In this document: one piece after another, positions 46,198 through 55,552 of the stretch
How the letters are laid out: every line of letters starts with the position of its first letter
Position numbering within the stretch: position 1 is the stretch's first letter
Program-made: the position numbers and the translations under genes
Notes under the pieces: model-generated
Seen by the model: only the letters and a program-made list of their open reading frames with translations
Told to the model about the DNA's origin: nothing
Databases searched by the model: none
Source: an uncultured Chlorobiaceae bacterium
GTDB taxonomy: Bacteria; Bacteroidota; Chlorobiia; Chlorobiales; Chlorobiaceae
DNA: 64,000 nucleotides
Reading direction: 5' to 3'
Assembly (NCBI GenBank): GCA_903895195.1
Contig: CAITSZ010000011.1
Location: 186,001-250,000, forward strand

Positions 46198-47079
46198 ATG
46201 GGGATTGAGCCTGTAGTCATTCTTTTACAAGTTGTGCGTCTGGCTGTGCCCTATACACTTACTTCCGTCGGGGCAACATTTTCGGAACGGGGGGGTGTTG
46301 TTAATCTTGCCCTTGAGGGCATGATTCTTGTAGGCGCTTTCGGTGCCGCTTTTGGTCAGTACCAGACAGGATCGGCGATCATAGGGGTTTTTCTGGCTCT
46401 TCTCTGTGGTCTTTGTGTCGCTTTGATTTTTGCTTTTGTTACAGTCACGCTTAAGGCCGATCAGATTGTCGCCGGAATCGCCATCAATATTTTTATCATG
46501 GGAGCTACCCGTTTCGGGCTAAGCCTCCTCTTTGGAAGTTCAATGAACTCGGAACGTATAGCAGGGATTGACGTTCCTTTTCTTTTTATGGATCCATTGT
46601 TTTTGATGGCTGTTATTTCAGTTGTTGCCGGTCATCAGCTGCTTTTTAAGACTCCTTACGGGCTGAGGCTTCGTGCAGCAGGTGAAAGTGCTGAAACAGC
46701 CGACAGCGCAGGGATCAATGTTGATCGAATGCGCTATTCAGGAGTGCTGATATCTGGAGCACTTGCTGCGCTTGCCGGAGCTTTTCTTGTTTTTCAGCAG
46801 CATACCTTTACGGATAATATGTCTGCCGGTCGTGGATATATTGCACTTGCCGCTATGATTATAGGAAAGTGGACTCCAGCGGGAGCCGCTCTTGCGAGTA
46901 TAATGTTTGCCGCTACCGAGTCTTTGGAAATATGGCTACAGACAGGACTGATTCCTTCCCAGCTTGTGCAGTCACTGCCGTATATAATTACACTTTTTGT
47001 GCTTGCGGGAATTGTCGGCAGAGCTTCTGCCCCAAGGGATGCAGGCATTCCTTTTGAAAAAAATCGCAGGTCAGAGTAA
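46198..47079 (+). CDS. ABC transporter permease, BMP/nucleoside-uptake type
   Basis: 293 residues, eight or more hydrophobic segments, BPD_transp_2 family. [20 protein letters not shown] and [14 protein letters not shown] match the YufQ/NupQ type of purine nucleoside permeases that pair with a BMP lipoprotein, a second permease and a double ATPase. None of these partners is next to it; they must be elsewhere or upstream cistrons were lost. Divergent from ppdK. Its 3' end overlaps convergent elbB by nine bases. Confidence 0.85.
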   Translation: MGIEPVVILLQVVRLAVPYTLTSVGATFSERGGVVNLALEGMILVGAFGAAFGQYQTGSAIIGVFLALLCGLCVALIFAFVTVTLKADQIVAGIAINIFIMGATRFGLSLLFGSSMNSERIAGIDVPFLFMDPLFLMAVISVVAGHQLLFKTPYGLRLRAAGESAETADSAGINVDRMRYSGVLISGALAALAGAFLVFQQHTFTDNMSAGRGYIALAAMIIGKWTPAGAALASIMFAATESLEIWLQTGLIPSQLVQSLPYIITLFVLAGIVGRASAPRDAGIPFEKNRRSE

Positions 47080-47727
47080 GCTGAGTATATCGGTAACCAG
47101 CTTTTCAATGCCTTTGGAGACCTCTCCTATTGTTGTACCAAGCATATAGGCCGGCGTGCTGACTATGTTGCCGTTTTTGCTGATAACGGTGTTCCAGACA
47201 GGGCTTTCGATGTGTCTGGCGCCCATGGCTTCAATGTCTGCCGATGTTTTTGGATCATTACCGATTGTCAGTTCTATATGTTCATTGCCAAGCACTTTTG
47301 CCGCTATAGCGGGTGATATGCATATAAAACCAAGGGGTTTGCCGGCATTATAGAATGATTGCAATGCCATTGCGACCTCTTCATTGACATCGCATTCGGA
47401 AGCTTTGAATTCATAATTGCTGAGGTTTTTTGCCACACCGTATCCACCCGGCATGATAAGAGCATCGATGGCAAGGGTGTTGATCTCTTTGAGATTATGG
47501 ATAGAACCTCTGGCAATTCTGGCCGATTCAACAAGGACATTACGAGATTCATTGGCCATTTCCTGTTTTGTGTAATGATTAATAACATCGTGCTGCAGGA
47601 TGTCCGGTGCCAGACAAACAGCTTCTGCACCGGCTTTGTCGAGTGCAAGGAGAGTCAGAACGGCTTCATGTATTTCCGACCCGTCAAGAAAGCCGCATCC
47701 AGAAAGAAGAACGCCTATTTTTTTCAT
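47071..47727 (-). CDS. elbB: Isoprenoid biosynthesis glyoxalase ElbB (DJ-1/PfpI family)
   Basis: 218 residues from ATG 47727 (MKKIGVLLSGCGFLDGSEI). ALIMPGGYGVAKNLSNY and KPLGFICISPAIAAKVLG carry the catalytic-type cysteine in the elbow, here in CIS. The family is the ElbB/ES1 branch of DJ-1/PfpI; E. coli ElbB has weak glyoxalase activity and its connection to isoprenoid synthesis is genetic. The ICMT-like gene ends eight bases upstream on the same strand. Confidence 0.9.
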   Translation of the reverse strand: MKKIGVLLSGCGFLDGSEIHEAVLTLLALDKAGAEAVCLAPDILQHDVINHYTKQEMANESRNVLVESARIARGSIHNLKEINTLAIDALIMPGGYGVAKNLSNYEFKASECDVNEEVAMALQSFYNAGKPLGFICISPAIAAKVLGNEHIELTIGNDPKTSADIEAMGARHIESPVWNTVISKNGNIVSTPAYMLGTTIGEVSKGIEKLVTDILSLL

Positions 47728-47735
47728 ATTATTTA

Positions 47736-48242
47736 TCAGTAGATCCATGGAATGAATTTACGAACGTGATGGGCATAGTAGCTGTACTCTGGATGGAGTT
47801 CAGTCAGCCAGCTCTCCTCACGTGAGGCTTTGTAACTGAAAAAAACAAAGCCTGCAGCAGTTAAGAGAAAGTGGGAAAAGCTCATCTGGAAAACTGTCCA
47901 TCCAAAAGCGGCAAAAAGTTGACTGCTGTAAAGAGGGTGACGTACCAGCGCATAAATTCCTTTAGTTTCCAGTTTATTGTGTTCGACCGGATAGGGAAGA
48001 GTGGTCAAAGAGTGTTTGATCTGGTACAATCCTGCAGTTCCAAAAAGGATGGCGATTAGCGAGCATACAACAAGCACAGCAAATCTGATGACGGGGATAG
48101 TGTTGAAGAATTCAAAACCCGAACTTGAGGGATAAACAGGCAGAAAAATAAAGGTTAACAGCAGTATAAACTGAAGTGCAACAAGGTGTTCTCCCTTTTT
48201 GCCCCATGGTGATCTGCTTCTTTCTGAGGGTTTGGTATTCAT
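47736..48242 (-). CDS. Isoprenylcysteine methyltransferase-family membrane protein
   Basis: 168 residues with four hydrophobic segments. The SAM-binding end of the ICMT/PEMT fold is clear: ETKGIYALVRHPLYSSQLF and EESWLTELHPEYSYYAHHV followed by RKFIPWIY. Bacterial members methylate lipids or other small hydrophobic substrates; bacteria have no prenylated CAAX proteins. Substrate unknown. Upstream partner of elbB in a two-gene unit. Confidence 0.82.
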   Translation of the reverse strand: MNTKPSERSRSPWGKKGEHLVALQFILLLTFIFLPVYPSSSGFEFFNTIPVIRFAVLVVCSLIAILFGTAGLYQIKHSLTTLPYPVEHNKLETKGIYALVRHPLYSSQLFAAFGWTVFQMSFSHFLLTAAGFVFFSYKASREESWLTELHPEYSYYAHHVRKFIPWIY

Positions 48243-48342
48243 GGATTGTTCGTAAACCCGTATTTTAAAAACTACAATAATGTTGGTTTTCTCTTTTTAT
48301 ACTACCGTTTCAATCTAATTATTTTTCATTGAGGATATTGTT

Positions 48343-48885
48343 ATGATTACTTCCAAAGGAACACTTCTCTTGATTATTGATGTGCAGGGCAGGTTAGCTC
48401 AGGGTGTCTTTCAGCCAGCTGCTCTGGAAAAGAACATCAGTAAGCTGATCAGTGCTTGCTCAATTCTGGATGTCCCGATTCTGGTTACTGAACAGTACCC
48501 TAAAGGCCTGGGGCATACCATCGACTCTCTTAAGGCACTCCTGCCCGATCATGTTCCTGTTGAAAAAATTTCATTCAGTTGTTGTGGCAACGAGGAGTTC
48601 ATGGGGCAGCTTCGCTCATTTAAGCGAAACGATATTCTTGTTGCGGGTATTGAAACTCATGTTTGTGTTTACCAGACAGCAGTGGATCTGATCGAGTTTG
48701 GCTATAATGTTCATTTGGTGACCGATGCGGTCTCATCAAGAACCGAAGAGAATAAGGCGCTTGGGATTCGCTGTATTGAAAAAGCAGGAGCCTCTCTTAC
48801 CAGTACCGAGATGGCTGTTTTTGAAATCCTGCATGTGGCCGAAGGAGAGAGGTTCAAAGCTATTTCAAAAATCATCAAAGAGTAG
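48343..48885 (+). CDS. Isochorismatase-family cysteine hydrolase
   Basis: 180 residues. LLIIDVQGRLAQGV holds the catalytic aspartate, VEKISFSCCGNEEF the lysine, and VAGIETHVCVYQTAVDLIE the nucleophile cysteine. The subgroup with CCGN is usually annotated as isochorismatase-like or nicotinamidase-related with unknown amide substrate. Single gene with about 100 bases of divergent promoter region upstream. Confidence 0.88.
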   Translation: MITSKGTLLLIIDVQGRLAQGVFQPAALEKNISKLISACSILDVPILVTEQYPKGLGHTIDSLKALLPDHVPVEKISFSCCGNEEFMGQLRSFKRNDILVAGIETHVCVYQTAVDLIEFGYNVHLVTDAVSSRTEENKALGIRCIEKAGASLTSTEMAVFEILHVAEGERFKAISKIIKE

Positions 48886-48904
48886 ATGCCGGACAAAGGG
48901 TTTT

Positions 48905-49969
48905 TTATTTGTCGATAACGGCTTTCAGCATTGAGTGCAGCATCTCTTCACCTTCAAAAATATCTGTTTCGATTTTCAGATAATAACAGGGTCTTGAAGT
49001 AATAATGCGGATCAGTTCAGGGTGGCCGAGCATGCGGAAGTAGTCTTTTTCAGTGGTAATCAAGCTTAGTCCTTTTTCTTCGGCTTCCCGTCGTATTGCC
49101 TGCAGTTTTTTGGCACTAAGAGATTCATGGTCACGGAAAAAACGGTGCGCAGCTATGTTTACTCCCTCTTTTTGTAAACTTTCCAGAAAGTTTACGGGAG
49201 ACGCAATGCCTGCAAATGCAAACGCACTTAGGGTTTTTGGCAAAGGGGCTTCATCTGAAGACGCAAATGTACCTGAAAAGCATATCAGCTCTTTGTTTTT
49301 AACACGGGCTTTTACAATAGGGAGTCCTGTTTTTTCCAACTCTTTCATGATAATCCCAGCTTGCTCTTCATCCCTGATTTTATTCAGTATAACCAGGTCG
49401 GCTCTTGAAAGATTTTTCAGCGGTTCCCTCAGCCGTCCTTCAGGGAGCATTTTCGCTTTTGTAAAAGGTTCAGCACTATTGATGACTGCAATATTAAGGT
49501 TCCTCTCAATTGCCCGATGCTGGTAAGCATCGTCGAGGATGATAACCCCCGGTAATCTTTTTGCAAAGCGATTGGCGATATAGGTAACTGCGTTTTTTCG
49601 CTTTTCAGCTACGACAACAATTGCATCCGGGTTGTTCCATGCGAGCATCGTGGTTTCATCGCCGGCTTCTCTGCTGCTTAGCATGATTCTTAATCCATCA
49701 GAGACAAGCTGCACCCCTTTTGATTCCCGCAGGTAACCCCGTGAAATGATTGCAGGTTTACAGCCGATCGAGAGATAATATTTGACCACCCAGTCTACAA
49801 GAGGGGTTTTCCCTGTTCCGCCAGCTGAGAGGTTTCCGATTGATACAACAGGAATCGGTGACTTCCACACTTTAAAAACTTTCCTGTCGAACAGGGCATT
49901 GCGAAGCTGTACAATAGAGAGGTAGATCAGCGAAAAAGGTCTGAGAAGGAGAGAAAATGGGTTATGCAT
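48905..49969 (-). CDS. lpxK: Tetraacyldisaccharide 4'-kinase
   Basis: 354 residues from ATG 49969 (MHNPFSLLLRPFSLI). An N-terminal membrane-associated helix is followed by the P-loop SIGNLSAGGTGKTPLVDWVV and the family blocks SRGYLRESKGVQLVSDG, EAGDETTMLAW and VIILDDAYQHRAIERNL. It phosphorylates the 4' position of the lipid A disaccharide. The start overlaps the end of the DUF374 acyltransferase gene by eight bases, pointing to a small lipid A operon. Confidence 0.94.
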   Translation of the reverse strand: MHNPFSLLLRPFSLIYLSIVQLRNALFDRKVFKVWKSPIPVVSIGNLSAGGTGKTPLVDWVVKYYLSIGCKPAIISRGYLRESKGVQLVSDGLRIMLSSREAGDETTMLAWNNPDAIVVVAEKRKNAVTYIANRFAKRLPGVIILDDAYQHRAIERNLNIAVINSAEPFTKAKMLPEGRLREPLKNLSRADLVILNKIRDEEQAGIIMKELEKTGLPIVKARVKNKELICFSGTFASSDEAPLPKTLSAFAFAGIASPVNFLESLQKEGVNIAAHRFFRDHESLSAKKLQAIRREAEEKGLSLITTEKDYFRMLGHPELIRIITSRPCYYLKIETDIFEGEEMLHSMLKAVIDK

Positions 49970-50579
49970 GGCCGAGACGGTCAGAAAGGTTGGTGCTATA
50001 GATGCGCAATTCTTCTTCACTTTCAAAAAGAGGCAGATCAATGCGATGTATACTTACAGTCGCTCTGCTGAAGGGTTTAGGGATTTCAAATGTATCCCAG
50101 CTTTTCAGTCGCCATGCTTTTTCGAAAATGATTTCAGCAAAAAAAAGAGGACAGCGTTTACTGGAGGCTAAGCGCAAGGTTCCATATTTGAACTTGCAGG
50201 CAGGTCCCCGGGGTCCGTCAGGTGTAACAGCAATAATATCTTCTCTTTCGATAGCCTCATGCATGGCATTTTTGACCTCACCCCCTCCTTTGGAACTTGA
50301 TCCACGGATAAGTGTAAAGTCAAGTTGCTCAAGAGTATCGGAAAGGATACGTCCATCTTCCGAAAGGCTTACGACGGCCACTAATTTTTTTTCAGGAAAA
50401 AGTGCCTGGGCAAGAAGCCATCCTGCGACCATTTTTCCATGCCAGAAGGTAAAGATGGCTCCTTTGTCAGCCACATGATTGTTCCATGATCGGGGTGTCA
50501 CTGATATCCTGAGGCTTGCATAGAGAAGCTTCAGGGTAAAGGGTATGATAAGGCGGGAAATCAGTGGTGAGATGGCCAT
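49962..50579 (-). CDS. DUF374 lysophospholipid/lipid A acyltransferase-like protein
   Basis: 205 residues. FTFWHGKMVAGWLLAQAL holds the histidine of the acyltransferase-type site, VVSLSEDGRILSDTLEQL and RGSSSKGGGEVKNAM follow, and VTPDGPRGPACKFKYGTLRL is the diagnostic block of DUF374. Related to LPLAT enzymes; its place upstream of lpxK suggests a lipid A acylation or transfer step. A weak N-terminal membrane segment (5-25) is present. Confidence 0.88.
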   Translation of the reverse strand: MAISPLISRLIIPFTLKLLYASLRISVTPRSWNNHVADKGAIFTFWHGKMVAGWLLAQALFPEKKLVAVVSLSEDGRILSDTLEQLDFTLIRGSSSKGGGEVKNAMHEAIEREDIIAVTPDGPRGPACKFKYGTLRLASSKRCPLFFAEIIFEKAWRLKSWDTFEIPKPFSRATVSIHRIDLPLFESEEELRIYSTNLSDRLGHA

Positions 50580-50775
50580 TTGGGTATATCATATTTGCCG
50601 GTAGAGGAACCTTGAAGTACAGGAATAAATTTTTTTATTGTTTATTTTAGTCCTCTTGATTTATATACATGCTGTCAGCCGCAAAGACGGAAGTAATTTA
50701 ACAAACCATGCCGAAAAACCACAGAGCCAAACTGGCTGAAAGGTTATAATTCGGATAGCCCCTACAGAGAGAGCC

Positions 50776-52056
50776 ATGAATGTTTTGATCATAGGAAGCG
50801 GTGCCAGAGAACATGCCCTTGCCTGGGCAGTTGCAAAAAGTGAAAGGGCAGATCTGGTTTTTGTTGCGCCGGGAAATGGGGGAACGGCTCTGATTGGCGG
50901 AAAGGTCCGTAATCTTCCATTGAAAGCCACTGCACTGGATGGTTTGCTTGAGTTTGCCATTGATAACCATGTTGATCTTACTGTTGTTGGTTCTGAGCAT
51001 CCGCTTGAACTGGGTATTGTGGATCTTTTCCGGAGTGCCGGTAAGCAGGTTGTTGGACCAACCAAGGCTGCTGCCCGGCTCGAGTCGAGCAAGGTTTTTT
51101 CCAAGGAGTTCATGAGGCGTCAAGGTATTCCTACAGCCGGGTATCATGTCTTCGGTGATCTTAATGCCGCACGGAGCTATATCGAGTTCCCTGAGAGGGT
51201 CTATCCCCAGGTAATCAAGGCAAGTGGCTTATGTGCTGGAAAAGGAGTTTTTATAGCTCTCAATAGAGATGAGGCATTGAAAGCCATCAGTGAATTGTTT
51301 GAAGAACGTATTTTCGGCGATGCCGCAGATGAAGTGGTTATCGAAGATTTTCTTCAGGGTCAGGAGGCAAGTGTCTTTGCCTTGACTGACGGAACCCGCT
51401 ACCGGCTTTTTCTCCCCGCACAGGATCATAAGCGGATAGGGAATGGCGATACCGGAAAAAATACAGGCGGTATGGGCGCCTATGCTCCGGCACCGCTGGT
51501 GACTCCAGAAGTTTTACAGAAGGTTGAGGAACAAATTATTCAGCCCACCCTGAAAGGAATGGTTGAAGAGGGATATCCCTATACCGGTTTTTTATATGTC
51601 GGATTGATGATACACAATGGAGTGCCTTCCGTCGTTGAGTATAACGCTCGTCTGGGCGATCCTGAAACGCAGGTGGTGCTTCCTCTTTTGAAAAGTGATT
51701 TTATTACGGCCCTTCAGGCAAGTGTTCAGGGTACGCTTGGGGAGGTTCCTTTTGAGATGCACCGTAAATCTGCGGCAACGGTTGTTATAGCATCAGGAGG
51801 CTACCCAGACCATTATGAAACCGGTAAGCCTATCCATATTGCAGACGCAGTTGGAGGTATGGAAGATTGCCTGGTGTTTCATGCAGGCACCTCCTCGGAA
51901 GGAGGCAGGTTGACGACAGCAGGTGGACGGGTATTTTCAGTTACAGCTCTTGGCGATACACTCCGCGAAAGTATTGATCGGGCCTATCTTGCTGTTGAAA
52001 AGATAGATTTTGATGGAGCGTATTACAGAACAGATATAGGGGCCAAGGCACTTTAA
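50776..52056 (+). CDS. purD: Phosphoribosylamine-glycine ligase
   Basis: 426 residues, ATP-grasp. The N-terminal VLIIGSGAREHALAWAVAKS, then VVGPTKAAARLESSKVF, IKASGLCAGKGVFIAL, GDTGKNTGGMGAYAPAP and VVEYNARLGDPETQVVLPLL are invariant PurD blocks. Second step of purine synthesis, joining glycine to phosphoribosylamine. Followed after 22 bases by the JAMM gene. Confidence 0.97.
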   Translation: MNVLIIGSGAREHALAWAVAKSERADLVFVAPGNGGTALIGGKVRNLPLKATALDGLLEFAIDNHVDLTVVGSEHPLELGIVDLFRSAGKQVVGPTKAAARLESSKVFSKEFMRRQGIPTAGYHVFGDLNAARSYIEFPERVYPQVIKASGLCAGKGVFIALNRDEALKAISELFEERIFGDAADEVVIEDFLQGQEASVFALTDGTRYRLFLPAQDHKRIGNGDTGKNTGGMGAYAPAPLVTPEVLQKVEEQIIQPTLKGMVEEGYPYTGFLYVGLMIHNGVPSVVEYNARLGDPETQVVLPLLKSDFITALQASVQGTLGEVPFEMHRKSAATVVIASGGYPDHYETGKPIHIADAVGGMEDCLVFHAGTSSEGGRLTTAGGRVFSVTALGDTLRESIDRAYLAVEKIDFDGAYYRTDIGAKAL

Positions 52057-52078
52057 ATTTTCAGTCAGTGGTTGTTCT

Positions 52079-52510
52079 ATGAAACTATTCAGGCGTAAAT
52101 TTGAGATTATTCAGGAGCAGGCTTTTCGGGAGTTGCCCTATGAATGCTGTGGGCTGCTTGTCGGAAAGAAAAATATGGATCACAGGGGAAATGTTGAAAA
52201 CATAGTGCATGAGATTGCTCCCTGCAAGAATTGCCTTTATCATGGAAAGGAGCAGGGGTTTGAGATTTCCCACAATGAGTACCTTGATGTGGAGCGTGAA
52301 GCCAAAAGGCTCGGATACGAAATTATCGGCTCCTACCATTCTCATATCAACTCCCCGGCTATCCCCTCCCTTCATGATGTTGATTTTGCCCGGCCCGGCC
52401 ATACGTTATTGATTATATCACTGATGAATGCCCAGCCTAAAGAGGTGACGGCATGGTTGAGGCGTGATTCAGGAGGCTTTCACCAGGAACAGATTCGGGT
52501 TGTCGAATAG
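52079..52510 (+). CDS. JAMM/Mov34-type metalloprotease
   Basis: 143 residues. A stand-alone MPN+ domain: E22 (PYECCGLLVGK), then H87-S-H89 with S97 and D100 (YHSHINSPAIPSLHD) give the complete E-HxH-X10-D zinc site. Bacterial relatives remove residues from the C-terminus of ubiquitin-like ThiS/MoaD-type sulfur carriers in cysteine or siderophore synthesis. No sulfur carrier or cysteine synthase gene is adjacent; purD lies just upstream on the same strand. Substrate inferred only. Confidence 0.88.
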   Translation: MKLFRRKFEIIQEQAFRELPYECCGLLVGKKNMDHRGNVENIVHEIAPCKNCLYHGKEQGFEISHNEYLDVEREAKRLGYEIIGSYHSHINSPAIPSLHDVDFARPGHTLLIISLMNAQPKEVTAWLRRDSGGFHQEQIRVVE

Positions 52511-52598
52511 TTTGCCCCCGTTAAGGGACACAAACTCTTTATTTATTTTGTACATTACTTTTTTTTAAGCTTACCAAGCATTAAACCCCGAAAATAAC

Positions 52599-54077
52599 GT
52601 GCCAAAGCGGGAAGATATAAAGTCGATATTAGTGATCGGAGCAGGTCCTATTGTGATCGGTCAGGCCTGTGAGTTTGATTATTCCGGTACTCAGGCATGC
52701 CGGGCCCTTAAGGAAGATGGCTATCGTGTTGTGCTGGTAAACAGCAATCCGGCAACCATTATGACCGATATAGAGTTTGCGGACGCTACCTATATTGAGC
52801 CGATTACTCCGGAATATGTTCAGAAAATCATAGAGCGTGAAAAACCTGATGCACTTCTTCCGACAATGGGCGGTCAGACAGCTCTGAATATTGCGGTATC
52901 TCTTGCTGAATCCGGAATTCTTGAACGTAACGGAGTGGAACTGATCGGTGCCAAGCTTCGTGCGATCAGAAAAGCCGAAAATCGCGAGTTTTTCAGCACG
53001 GCTATGAAAAAAATCGGCCTTGAAATGGCCAAAGGTTTTTTTGTCCGCAACGAAAAAGAGGCCAAAGAGGCGCTTGAAGAGATCGGTCTTCCAATTGTGA
53101 TCCGTCCTTCGTTTACCCTTGGAGGTACCGGCGGTGGATTTGCAGAGACAAAATCAGACTATTATGAAGCAGTACGCCGGGGACTTGCCGAAAGTCCAAT
53201 CTCGGAAGTGCTCGTTGAGGAGTGTTTGATTGGATGGAAAGAGTATGAGCTTGAGGTTATTCGTGATCTGGCGGACAACGTCATTATTGTCTGCTCTATA
53301 GAAAATTTTGATCCCATGGGAGTGCATACCGGCGACAGCATAACGGTAGCACCTGCCCAGACACTCACTGATCGTCAGTATCAGGAGCTGAGGGATGCTT
53401 CAATTCGGATTATCAGGGAGATAGGTGTCGAGACCGGAGGCAGCAATATCCAGTTTGCCATTAATCCTGTGGACGGTCGTATCGTAGTCATTGAAATGAA
53501 TCCCCGTGTATCAAGAAGTTCCGCTCTGGCCTCAAAGGCAACCGGTTTTCCTATTGCTAAAGTTGCCGCGAAACTTGCAGTAGGATACACTCTGGATGAG
53601 ATTATCAATGATATAACAAAAACTACACCGGCCAGTTTTGAGCCTGTGATTGACTACTGTGTCGTAAAGATTCCCCGATGGGATTTTGAAAAGTTCAAGA
53701 ATGTTGATGCACGGCTTGGAGTGCAGATGAAGTCGGTTGGAGAAGTCATGGCTTTCGGAAGAAATTTCAGGGAAGCTCTGCAAAAATCTCTCCGTGGCCT
53801 TGAAATCGGTCGGGCAGGACTTGGCTCAGACGGTAAGGATGTCATGAATGTTCTCGATATGACTCAGCAGCAGAAAAAGTTTGCAAAAGAGGATATCCTT
53901 GAAAAAATCAAGATTCCTAAAGCTGACCGTATATTTTATCTTCGTTACGCCTTCCAGGCCGGTGCAACCATCGACGAGGTGCATAAGTCTACAGGTATTG
54001 ATCCTTGGTTTCTTGATAATATCTGCCAGATTGTTGAGCTTGAAAATGATCTCAGGGAATTGGCTGCAGTTGATTGA
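52599..54077 (+). CDS. carB1: Carbamoyl-phosphate synthase large chain, N-terminal half (split CarB)
   Basis: 492 residues with GTG start at 52599. It covers the carboxyphosphate ATP-grasp half ([70 protein letters not shown], and PRWDFEKF) and the first part of the oligomerisation domain ([20 protein letters not shown]). A fused CarB has about 1070 residues. After the stop, trpC begins and no second half exists in any frame, so this is a split gene like carB1 of some archaea and Aquifex, not a frameshift. The carbamate-phosphorylating half should be elsewhere in the genome. Confidence 0.93.
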   Translation: MPKREDIKSILVIGAGPIVIGQACEFDYSGTQACRALKEDGYRVVLVNSNPATIMTDIEFADATYIEPITPEYVQKIIEREKPDALLPTMGGQTALNIAVSLAESGILERNGVELIGAKLRAIRKAENREFFSTAMKKIGLEMAKGFFVRNEKEAKEALEEIGLPIVIRPSFTLGGTGGGFAETKSDYYEAVRRGLAESPISEVLVEECLIGWKEYELEVIRDLADNVIIVCSIENFDPMGVHTGDSITVAPAQTLTDRQYQELRDASIRIIREIGVETGGSNIQFAINPVDGRIVVIEMNPRVSRSSALASKATGFPIAKVAAKLAVGYTLDEIINDITKTTPASFEPVIDYCVVKIPRWDFEKFKNVDARLGVQMKSVGEVMAFGRNFREALQKSLRGLEIGRAGLGSDGKDVMNVLDMTQQQKKFAKEDILEKIKIPKADRIFYLRYAFQAGATIDEVHKSTGIDPWFLDNICQIVELENDLRELAAVD

Positions 54078-54082
54078 ATGTT

Positions 54083-54853
54083 ATGACCTATTTGACCCGG
54101 ATATTAGAGGAAAAAAAGCGCGAAGTACAGGAACTTAAAAAAGAGAAACCCTCACAGCGTTACGTTGCTGAACAGGCTTCCTTTACGGCAACCCGTGATT
54201 TTACCGGCGCGCTCAGGGGCTGTGATGGAGAGCTGAAGCTTATTGCCGAGATCAAAAAAGCATCTCCTTCCCGCGGTCTTATTGTAAGTGATTTCGATCC
54301 TGTTGCCATTGCCCGGCGATATGGAGAGCTTGGTGCAGCTGCTTATTCTGTCCTTACCGATCGCAATTTCTTTCAGGGTTCCAACGACTATCTTCAGCTG
54401 GTCAGCCGTTCCTTTTCCCTGCCGCTCCTTCGCAAGGATTTCATTATCGATGAATCCCAGATTTTCGAGTCCCGACTGATTGGGGCTGATGCAATTCTGC
54501 TTATCGTAGCAGCGCTTGATCCTTGTCAGTTCAGCGATTATCTGCAGTTGGCTCTGAGCATCGGGTTGCATGTGCTTGTGGAAGTGCATGACCGCAAAGA
54601 GCTTGACAGGGCTATTGAAAAGGGCGCTTTGGTTATTGGAGTCAACAACCGTGACCTGAAGGACTTTACTCTCAAGCTTGAAACCTCCATAAATCTTCGT
54701 CCCTTCATTCCTTCTGAGGTTGTTGCTGTTGCTGAAAGCGGAATGAAAACTGCTGCAGATATTGATCTTATCAGACAGGCATCGTTCGATGCCGTGCTGA
54801 TAGGAGAGGGGTTGCATACAAGCACTGAGCTTCGTGAGCTTACCTGGTCATAG
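54083..54853 (+). CDS. trpC: Indole-3-glycerol phosphate synthase
   Basis: 256 residues from ATG 54083; a TTG at 54074 overlapping the carB1 stop is possible. TIM barrel with [64 protein letters not shown] and [12 protein letters not shown], all standard for IGPS. Converts CdRP to indole-glycerol phosphate in tryptophan synthesis. Monofunctional, without the TrpF fusion. The 3' end overlaps convergent rpe by 14 bases. Confidence 0.96.
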   Translation: MTYLTRILEEKKREVQELKKEKPSQRYVAEQASFTATRDFTGALRGCDGELKLIAEIKKASPSRGLIVSDFDPVAIARRYGELGAAAYSVLTDRNFFQGSNDYLQLVSRSFSLPLLRKDFIIDESQIFESRLIGADAILLIVAALDPCQFSDYLQLALSIGLHVLVEVHDRKELDRAIEKGALVIGVNNRDLKDFTLKLETSINLRPFIPSEVVAVAESGMKTAADIDLIRQASFDAVLIGEGLHTSTELRELTWS

Positions 54854-55505
54854 CCTTTATTGAAGCTGCACTTTTTGCCGGATCGGCTGATTTAAAGAAT
54901 GCGGTGCCGGCAATCAGAGAGTCAGCGCCGGCAGATACAACCGCCTGAGCATTTTCTTCCGTTATACCGCCATCAATAGCTATGACAAGGGCTGGATTCA
55001 GCCGTGAACGCATCTCGTGGAGCTGCTGGATTTTTCCTATCGATGAAGGTATGAACTTTTGTCCCCCGAACCCCGGATTAACCGACATCAAAAGAACAAG
55101 ATCGAGATCCGGTAAAATAGACTCAAGCGATGAAACCGGTGTTCCCGGGTTTATAGAAACACCGGCTTTTACTCCAAGGCTTTTGATGAACTGAATAGTC
55201 CGGTGCAGATGCGGGCAGGCTTCCTGGTGAACGGTGATCTGGTGTGACCCTGCTTTTACAAAATCTTCAATGAAACGGTCTGGAGCCGCAATCATCAGAT
55301 GGGTGTCGATAATGAGAGATGTGCAAGCTGCAATAGCTTGCACAATAAATGGGCCAAAGGTGATGTTAGGCACAAAGTTGCCGTCCATGACATCACAGTG
55401 TATCCAGTCTGCACCGGCTTTTTCGGCTATCTCTATTGAGTGCTTAAGGTTGGTGAAGTCAGCCGAAAGAATAGATGGAGCCAGAAGCGTTGATGTTGCA
55501 TGCAT
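54840..55505 (-). CDS. rpe: Ribulose-phosphate 3-epimerase
   Basis: 221-residue TIM barrel. [46 protein letters not shown]-like [30 protein letters not shown] and [11 protein letters not shown] are conserved. It interconverts ribulose and xylulose 5-phosphates in the non-oxidative pentose phosphate pathway, the source of pentoses in a reductive-TCA autotroph. Start ATG 55505. Confidence 0.96.
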   Translation of the reverse strand: MHATSTLLAPSILSADFTNLKHSIEIAEKAGADWIHCDVMDGNFVPNITFGPFIVQAIAACTSLIIDTHLMIAAPDRFIEDFVKAGSHQITVHQEACPHLHRTIQFIKSLGVKAGVSINPGTPVSSLESILPDLDLVLLMSVNPGFGGQKFIPSSIGKIQQLHEMRSRLNPALVIAIDGGITEENAQAVVSAGADSLIAGTAFFKSADPAKSAASIKAMTR

Positions 55506-55552
55506 GATGATACTTCCTTAATCGTGAAAAAAAGATTATTCCCGCCAAATAA

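Noticed and set aside
50661-51147. Minus-strand ORFs over the start of purD
   Set aside because: Antisense to the conserved purD N-terminus and without family features.
52599-54077. carB truncated by a frameshift
   Set aside because: No carB C-terminal sequence exists downstream in any frame; trpC begins within nine bases.
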